DNA of 51,985 bases from Streptomyces adustus (lineage in GTDB: Bacteria > Actinomycetota > Actinomycetes > Streptomycetales > Streptomycetaceae), in assembly GCF_009377175.1 (NCBI RefSeq), contig NZ_VJZD01000038.1:1-51985 (forward strand), written 5' to 3'. The position numbers were made by a program, and so were the translations under genes. Below are positions 46,653 through 51,985 of this stretch, piece after piece. Position 1 is the first letter of the stretch, and each line of letters opens with the position of its first letter. A model generated the notes under the pieces. That model saw nothing but the letters and a program-made list of their open reading frames with translations. It ran no database searches and was not told where the DNA came from.

Positions 46653-46918
46653 GTGCGCTCCTCGCTCAGTTTTGTCTGATTTCCCGCACATACGCCGGTG
46701 TACTGCGGGGTCGGCTCAGTCTAACGAGCGCCCGAATTTCACCTCCGCGGTATCGCATGGTGAGATGTCCGGCCGCTCGTTCGTACCCGGGGACTCCCTG
46801 CCCGCTGACACCCGTGACACACCGGCGGGGGACTGTGATCCAGCTTGCAGAGGCGACCGGGCACCCGCCCGGCGGGCGGAGCCGGGATCCCGGGCCGGGT
46901 ATCCCGCCCCCTCGCGCC

Positions 46919-47578
46919 CTAGGAGACCGGCCCGAGCCCGAGCGGGCCCGCGATCTCCTCGGCCATGACCCGGCCGGCCTCGATCTCCAGCGCGTCGTCG
47001 CTCACGTCCATGTCCGTGTCCAGACCGTCCAGCTCCTCCAGGGGCTGGTTCAGCCGGATGTGGGCCAGCAGCGAGTGCAGCGCCCTGAGCGTGGCCGAGG
47101 CCGTCGAGCCCCAGTTGGAGAAGTAGGAGAACTGCCACCACCACAGGGCCTCCGTGATGCGGCCCGCGCGGTAGTGGGCCATACCGTGGCGCAGGTCGGT
47201 GATGACGTTCGCGAGGTCGTCGGAGATCCGGGCCGGGACCGGCGCCTTGCGGGGCTCGTAGGGGTCGAAGACCTCCGAGTAGACGTCGATCGGGTCCAGC
47301 AGCCGGGCCAGGTTCTCGCGCAGGTCGTCCACGTCCGCCTCCGGGCCCGAGTCGGGCTCATAGCGCTCGTCGGGGACGATGTCCTCGTGCGCGCCGAGCC
47401 GGCCGCCCGCCAGCAGCAGCTGGGAGACCTCCAGCAGGAGGAAGGGAACGGTCGAACCGGGTTCGTCGCCCTTCGCGACCTCGGTGACGGCTACCAGGAA
47501 GCTCTCGATCTGGTCCGCGATCTGGACCGCGAAGTCGTCCGGACTCGGCTCGATCGCGTGCAGCGTGGCGTCAGACAT
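46919..47578 (-). CDS. DUF5063 domain protein
   Basis: The 219-residue soluble, acidic protein has the DUF5063 blocks [61 protein letters not shown] and [12 protein letters not shown]. The function is unknown. ATG 47578 lies eight bases inside the end of recR, so the two are translationally linked. The conserved pairing with recR suggests a link to DNA repair or replication, but nothing in the sequence proves it. The stop codon is TAG. Confidence 0.88.
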   Translation of the reverse strand: MSDATLHAIEPSPDDFAVQIADQIESFLVAVTEVAKGDEPGSTVPFLLLEVSQLLLAGGRLGAHEDIVPDERYEPDSGPEADVDDLRENLARLLDPIDVYSEVFDPYEPRKAPVPARISDDLANVITDLRHGMAHYRAGRITEALWWWQFSYFSNWGSTASATLRALHSLLAHIRLNQPLEELDGLDTDMDVSDDALEIEAGRVMAEEIAGPLGLGPVS

Positions 47579-48170
47579 CTAGGAGTCGTCTCCCCTCGAA
47601 GGCGCGGCCGAGGGTGACCTCGTCCGCGTATTCCAGGTCGCCACCCACCGGGAGGCCGCTGGCCAGGCGGGTGACCTTCAGGCCCATGGGCTTGATCATG
47701 CGGGCGAGATACGTCGCTGTCGCCTCGCCCTCCAGATTCGGGTCCGTGGCCAGGATCAGCTCGGTGACCGCGCCGTCGGCCAGGCGGGCCAGGAGTTCCC
47801 GTATCCGCAGGTCGTCCGGGCCCACGCCCTCGATCGGGCTGATCGCGCCGCCCAGGACGTGGTAGCGGCCGCGGAACTCACGGGTGCGCTCGATGGCCAC
47901 GACGTCCTTGGGCTCCTCGACGACACAGATGACGGTGGCGTCGCGGCGGCTGTCGCGGCAGATCCCGCACAGTTCCTCCTGCGCCACATTGCCGCAGGTC
48001 GCGCAGAAACGGACCTTCGCCTTCACTTCGAGGAGAGCGTGCGCCAGCCGACGGACGTCCGTCGGTTCCGCCTGGAGGATGTGGAAGGCGATCCGCTGCG
48101 CGCTCTTGGGACCGACGCCCGGGAGCCGCCCCAGCTCGTCGATGAGGTCCTGGACCACGCCTTCGTACAA
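47571..48170 (-). CDS. recR: Recombination mediator RecR
   Basis: The 199-residue RecFOR-pathway protein has the helix-hairpin-helix region [20 protein letters not shown] at the N-terminus. A C4 zinc finger ([17 protein letters not shown]) and the Toprim domain ([38 protein letters not shown]) follow. Length and order are standard. It lies 99 bp after ybaB in the same direction, as in most bacteria. Confidence 0.97.
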   Translation of the reverse strand: MYEGVVQDLIDELGRLPGVGPKSAQRIAFHILQAEPTDVRRLAHALLEVKAKVRFCATCGNVAQEELCGICRDSRRDATVICVVEEPKDVVAIERTREFRGRYHVLGGAISPIEGVGPDDLRIRELLARLADGAVTELILATDPNLEGEATATYLARMIKPMGLKVTRLASGLPVGGDLEYADEVTLGRAFEGRRLLDV

Positions 48171-48269
48171 CGGACTGCCCTTCCTGGGTTTTCGAGGACT
48201 TTCAGTACGTACCGTAGTTGGCCGTCGCCCGTTCGAGGAAGGCGGTACGGACCCGACTCGGTACGAACG

Positions 48270-48614
48270 TCAGAACGGCAGGCCGGGGATGCCGCTGCCG
48301 CCGCCCAGCCCCTGGGCCAGCGGGCCGAGCTTCTGCTGCTGGAGGGTCTGCGCGTTCTCGTTGGCCGCCTGGACGGCCGCGACGACCAGGTCGGCGAGGG
48401 TCTCGGTGTCGTCCGGATCCACCGCCTTCGGGTCGATCTTCAGGGCGCGCAGCTCGCCGGACCCCGTCACGGTCGCCCGCACCAGACCGCCACCCGACTG
48501 ACCGTCGACCTCCGTCCGCGCCAGTTCCTCCTGCGCCCGCGCCAGGTCCTGCTGCATCTTCTGGGCCTGCTGGAGCAGCTGCTGCATATTGGGCTGGCCA
48601 CCACCGGGAATCAC
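48270..48614 (-). CDS. YbaB/EbfC nucleoid-associated protein
   Basis: The 114-residue DNA-binding protein has a Gln-rich helix [23 protein letters not shown], then [40 protein letters not shown], the YbaB core. GTG 48614 is chosen because AGGAG lies six bases upstream; a longer frame to 48719 has no ribosome site. YbaB binds DNA with little sequence preference and clusters with recR. Confidence 0.95.
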   Translation of the reverse strand: MIPGGGQPNMQQLLQQAQKMQQDLARAQEELARTEVDGQSGGGLVRATVTGSGELRALKIDPKAVDPDDTETLADLVVAAVQAANENAQTLQQQKLGPLAQGLGGGSGIPGLPF

Positions 48615-48904
48615 GATCAGCTCCTGGTTTCGTACGGCTGTCGGGGCGAGGTTTTCCTCGCCTGGCACGAGCCTACGTGGTCCAGCCAGGCATCGCCCTA
48701 GCACTCTTTCGAGTGACACGATTGTCCGCCCTATACCTGATCAAGACCCTCTTCCAGGCGTAAAAGCATGGAAACCGGCCTCTTCGCCACCCATTGGGCG
48801 GTAGGAAGGATGCGGCGCATCAGCATCAGACGTCACGGTGTCGCGATGTGAGGATGTCAGTACGTCACACAACGTGATCGGTCGGGATCAGTAGGGAGTG
48901 CCGG
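48615..48904. other. Divergent intergenic region
   Basis: About 290 bp between ybaB and the SLATT-like gene with no gene seen. TCAC-ACAAC-GTGA at 48865-48877 is a short inverted repeat 28 bp upstream of the SLATT GTG, and GTCACGGTGTCGCGATGTGAGG precedes it. The SLATT gene has AGGGAG six bases before its start. Confidence 0.45.
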
Positions 48905-49651
48905 GTGGGTCAGCCGGAGATGCAGCCCGAGGGTCCGCCTCAGGACGGGCGGGGCGAGGGCCCTGCCGGGCCGCGGCCGGGCGACCTGACCGGGCGGGCG
49001 TTCCCGCTCGGCGACTGGGGTGAGCCCGCCGAGCGGCTGGACGAGCTGTACCGGTGGGTGGAGCGCGGGGCGCTGGAGACCGCGTCCTGGTACCTGTCCG
49101 ACCGGGTGGGCAAGCGGCGGGTCGCGTGGGGCCTGCGCACCGGTACCGCGGTCGGGGCGGTCTCGGGGGCCGCGCTGCCCTTCCTGGACTTCACCGGGGT
49201 CCTCGACGGGGCGGCGCCCTGGGGGTATCTCGCGCTGCTGCTGGCGGGGGCGTGCGTGGGCGTCGACCGGTTCTTCGGGGTGACGTCGGGATGGATAAGG
49301 GACGTGGCGACCGCGCAGGCGGTCCAGCGGCGGCTCCAGCTCCTCCAGTTCGACTGGGCCTCGGAGAGCGTGCGGGAGGTGCTGGGACCGGCGGAGGGCA
49401 CGGCCAGCGAGGCCGCCGAACGCTGTCTGGGCGTGCTGCGGCGGTTCTCGGAGGACGTGACCGAGCTGGTGCGCACGGAGACCGCCGACTGGATGGTGGA
49501 GTTCCGCACCGGGTCGGCACCGCTGGGCATCCAGTCGGCGATGGCCTCGGTGCCCCGGCAGGACACCGGGTCCGGACCGGGCCGCTTCCCGCTGCCACCG
49601 GGCCCGACCCGGCCGAACATGCCCCGGCAGCGCCCGCCCGAGCCGCGCTGA
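48905..49651 (+). CDS. SLATT-domain-like two-TM protein
   Basis: The 248-residue protein has an N-terminal helix (LDELYRWVERGALETASWYLSDRVGKRR), two hydrophobic segments (about 80-97 and 104-122) and a long C-terminal helical stretch with DVATAQAVQRRLQLLQFDWAS. It ends in a Pro-rich tail. This matches the SLATT family of two-TM proteins, some predicted to be pore-forming effectors with SLOG or SMODS sensors. No such sensor gene is adjacent. GTG 48905 has AGGGAG six bases upstream. Confidence 0.75.
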   Translation: MGQPEMQPEGPPQDGRGEGPAGPRPGDLTGRAFPLGDWGEPAERLDELYRWVERGALETASWYLSDRVGKRRVAWGLRTGTAVGAVSGAALPFLDFTGVLDGAAPWGYLALLLAGACVGVDRFFGVTSGWIRDVATAQAVQRRLQLLQFDWASESVREVLGPAEGTASEAAERCLGVLRRFSEDVTELVRTETADWMVEFRTGSAPLGIQSAMASVPRQDTGSGPGRFPLPPGPTRPNMPRQRPPEPR

Positions 49652-49685
49652 ACCGGCGGCCGGCGCAGGCGCGTGCGCGGGCGGC

Positions 49686-51218
49686 CTACGCGCAGAGCTT
49701 CATGCCCTCCGGCGTCCAGCACGGGATGTGCCCGTACGTGCGGATCACGTCCTGGCCGTTGCCGCGCGAGAGATAGGTCAGGAAGCTCGACGCCAGCGAG
49801 TCGGCCGGGGGCCGGCCGTAGGTGTAGGCGTACTCGATCTCCCGGTAGGGGTAGGCGCTCGTGCCGTGCTCGATGGCGTCGACGGACGGCGGGTCGGCGT
49901 CGAGGTTCACATGGTGCAGGCCCGGCGCGCGGTCGGCCGCGTTGAGCTCGCTGTAGCCGATCGCGCCGGGCAGCTCGGCGACCGTCGACAGCACCTGGTC
50001 CGTCGAGTCCAGCTCGCAGCGGATCACCGGGGCCGTCCGGTCGTCCTTGTGGACGCAGTCGACGGAGGAGTTCGCGATCTCGCCCCGGCCCAGCACCCGG
50101 CGCTGGAAGACCTGCCGGGTCCCGGAGTTGGCGTCCCGGCTGACCATGCGCACGGCCAGGTCCGGCCCGCCGAGCTGCCGCCAGTCGGTGATCTCGCCGC
50201 GGTACAGACGCCGTACGTCCCGCGTCGACAGGTTCTTCAGCGGGACGTCGTCGTTGACGACGAGCGCGAAGACCGACACGGCGATCCGGTTCTCGCGCAG
50301 CTCGGGCATGTCGCCGGGCTTGGGCCCGTCGGAGAGGGCGATCAGGGACGGCGTGCCCGTGCCGTCCTTGCCGTCCTTGCCGGCCGCCGCCAGGTCCCGG
50401 ATGCCGGCCGTCGAACCGTGCGCGTCGACCACCACCGTCGCCCCCTCGCAGTCCTGCTGGTACTTCTGCGCGACTTCCTTCAGCACCGGGGCGAAGGCCG
50501 TCGAGCCGGTGACCTTCAGGGTGCCGTGCGCGCAGCCGATGGGCGGCGGGGTCCCGTCGCCGGACACGACGATCCCGGCGAGGGTCAGCACGCTGAGCGT
50601 GAGCATGATGGTGATCATCCGGGCCGCCCGGCTGAACAGGGGCGGCTTCTCGTCCGGGGTCGCGCTGCGGTTGGGGTGCACCTCCCCGTCCCGGATGCCG
50701 CCGCTGAGCCGGATCTCGCAGCCCACGTCGCCGCCGGAGAGCAGCACGAGCAGCTTGAAATGGTCGCCGCGGTTGAGCGGGACGCGCGGGATGCGCAGGG
50801 TGTTGCCCTCGTAGCCGAGCCCGGCGGCCGGGGTGAAGTGGTCCATGAGGTGGTCGGTCCCGGACGGCTGGGTGACCGAGACCCCCCGGATGGTGCGGTC
50901 GGTGAACACCGCGGTCAGACCGTGGAGTTCGCGTCCGGTGTAGTCGTTGTCGGCGATGCTCTGCGAACCGTCGTTCTCTATCCGCAGCAGGACGAGCGTG
51001 GCGTCCGTCATCCCCGGGGCCTCGTCGAACAGGCCCAGCCGTCGGTTGGCCCGACCCGATCTGACGTCGTCGCCGATCGGGTTGTCCATCTGTACGCGGT
51101 AGCCGATCCGCTTGCGGCGCGGCACCCGGCGCTCGTACCAGACCATGACGCCCGACGCGACGATGCCGAGGACCGCCGTCCCCACGGCCACGACGTTCTC
51201 TGCGCTCAGCCACTCCAC
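49686..51218 (-). CDS. Membrane protein with C-terminal PstS-like substrate-binding domain
   Basis: The 510-residue protein has a TM helix near 8-26 and a long intervening domain of about 170 residues resembling a beta-sandwich. A second TM segment lies at about 205-225 (MITIMLTLSVLTLAGIVV), followed by a PBP-like domain of about 270 residues. This last part carries LKVTGSTAFAPVLKEVAQKYQ, VVVDAHGSTAGIRDL, ALVVNDDVPLKNLSTRDVRRLYRGEITDW and MVSRDANSGTRQVFQ, the PstS phosphate-binding signatures. No ABC permease is adjacent, so it may sense or scaffold rather than transport. The start is uncertain: GTG 51218 is chosen because codon use upstream is not coding-like. Confidence 0.72.
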   Translation of the reverse strand: MEWLSAENVVAVGTAVLGIVASGVMVWYERRVPRRKRIGYRVQMDNPIGDDVRSGRANRRLGLFDEAPGMTDATLVLLRIENDGSQSIADNDYTGRELHGLTAVFTDRTIRGVSVTQPSGTDHLMDHFTPAAGLGYEGNTLRIPRVPLNRGDHFKLLVLLSGGDVGCEIRLSGGIRDGEVHPNRSATPDEKPPLFSRAARMITIMLTLSVLTLAGIVVSGDGTPPPIGCAHGTLKVTGSTAFAPVLKEVAQKYQQDCEGATVVVDAHGSTAGIRDLAAAGKDGKDGTGTPSLIALSDGPKPGDMPELRENRIAVSVFALVVNDDVPLKNLSTRDVRRLYRGEITDWRQLGGPDLAVRMVSRDANSGTRQVFQRRVLGRGEIANSSVDCVHKDDRTAPVIRCELDSTDQVLSTVAELPGAIGYSELNAADRAPGLHHVNLDADPPSVDAIEHGTSAYPYREIEYAYTYGRPPADSLASSFLTYLSRGNGQDVIRTYGHIPCWTPEGMKLCA

Positions 51219-51345
51219 CGTGGGTGCCCCCGCTGCCCCGAGCCGAAATCGTGCGGTCACCGTAAGGCCGCGCGAACGGGCATTCCAGGCCACGCCTGCG
51301 AAGTTCGCCGTACGTTCAACTACGCCCAGGACCCAGGGCACTTGC

Positions 51346-51985
51346 TCACCCTCTGACGTACGTCAGCGACTCCCCCGTGCTGGTGTTCACGCGCTCCAGG
51401 CCGCCGCTCGGCAGCAGGGTGACCTCGGTCGCCGCACCCGGCGAGCAGGACGCACGCGGCTCGCCGGACGTCACGGTGGACGGACCGATCTCCAACGGGC
51501 CGTCCGCGCCCGGCTTCCGGGTCAGCCGCGCGGTGAACTCGCAGTGGTACGTGCCCTGTCCGGCGGGTCCTTCGGCGACCAGCGTGAGGACCGCCTCGCC
51601 CACCCGGCCCTGCTTGATGGTCAGCCGGCGGGTGTTCGGGCCGTCGGCGCCGTCGATCGTCGCGGCCCAGGTGCCGAGGTACGCCTCGGGCACGGCCCCG
51701 TCGGCGGGCGGCTCGGAGGCGGGCCCCGAACTCGCCGGGCGGCTCCCGGAGGGGCCGGGGGCCGTGGGGTGCGCGGAGGCGGCGGCGGTCGGTGCGGCGG
51801 TGGGGCCGCCCGCGGTGGGGCCGCCGCCGCTCATCAGGGCGAACACCGAGGCGCCCGCGGCCAGCGCGACGACCAGGGCGATCACGACGAGGAGAGCCGT
51901 GGAGCGGCCGTCGCGCGGCTGTTCCTCCTGAGGGCCGCCGGGCTGGTGGAAGACGGTCGCGCCGACGGGCGGGGGACCGTACGAC
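51346..51985 (-). CDS. C-terminal part of a probable Ser/Thr kinase (partial)
   Basis: The frame is open to the window edge, so the 5' part is missing. The visible 212 residues are a Pro-rich stretch (YGPPPVGATVFHQPGG), a TM helix (LLVVIALVVALAAGASVFAL) and an Ala/Pro/Ser-rich linker. A beta-rich domain follows (YLGTWAATIDGADGPNTRRLTIKQGRVGEAVLTLVAEGP) with two Cys. The layout is that of actinobacterial membrane Ser/Thr kinases downstream of the catalytic domain, but no kinase motif is in view, so the call rests on architecture alone. Confidence 0.5.
   Translation of the reverse strand, partial: SYGPPPVGATVFHQPGGPQEEQPRDGRSTALLVVIALVVALAAGASVFALMSGGGPTAGGPTAAPTAAASAHPTAPGPSGSRPASSGPASEPPADGAVPEAYLGTWAATIDGADGPNTRRLTIKQGRVGEAVLTLVAEGPAGQGTYHCEFTARLTRKPGADGPLEIGPSTVTSGEPRASCSPGAATEVTLLPSGGLERVNTSTGESLTYVRG

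Noticed and set aside
48615..48904. Signal recognition particle RNA or another structured RNA
   Set aside because: The conserved SRP core sequence is absent and no extended stem was found.

Overview
The window is high-GC actinobacterial DNA, almost certainly the core chromosome of a Streptomyces. Evidence: third codon positions are nearly all G or C, GTG starts are common, many gene pairs overlap as ATGA or GTGA, there is a wblA gene, there is one rare TTA codon, and the gene order is one seen across actinobacteria. No rRNA, CRISPR array, integrase or transposase was seen.

Left block, 256-20793. Order: acetyl-CoA synthetase, NhaA antiporter, holin-like membrane protein, alpha/beta hydrolase, MarP-type membrane serine protease, CoA-type Nudix hydrolase, endonuclease III, Crp, nucleotidyltransferase, metallo-beta-lactamase protein, second Nudix, RidA, DUF4177, two Get3/ArsA-like ATPases, WblA, PonA2-like class A penicillin-binding protein, YqeY protein, metallophosphoesterase. 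From memory this follows M. tuberculosis Rv3667-Rv3683 closely. It joins acetate activation, the Crp regulator, DNA repair, periplasmic proteolysis, cell-wall synthesis and a developmental WhiB-like regulator.

Middle block, 20929-43893, is more variable. It has a Pr6Pr-like membrane protein, tRNA-Pro(CGG) followed by a perfect 40-bp palindrome, and a membrane-anchored helix-turn-helix protein with an early TTA codon. Next come a secreted repeat protein and a divergent locus of an unknown acidic protein plus a 40-residue membrane peptide facing a 1396-residue HTH-STAND-TM-WD40 protein. Then follow a glycosyltransferase, FkbM methyltransferase, amidohydrolase with a palindromic operator, a YraQ/TIGR03943 permease pair, a channel-like protein with two TrkA-N domains, an S9 peptidase, SURF1, and a sigma factor coupled to a DUF4232-like membrane protein.

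Right block, 44311-51985, returns to conserved housekeeping genes: aspartokinase and aspartate-semialdehyde dehydrogenase, DUF5063 protein, RecR and YbaB. It ends with a SLATT-like protein, a membrane-tethered PstS-like protein and the C-terminal part of a probable Ser/Thr kinase that runs off the right edge.

Regulatory signals of note are a Crp-type site and a leader peptide before acs, a Crp-like site before crp, two DasR-like operators (155-170 and 44194-44213), a TetR-type palindrome at 34874-34888, and several strong hairpin terminators. All family names come from reading motifs; no search was run.
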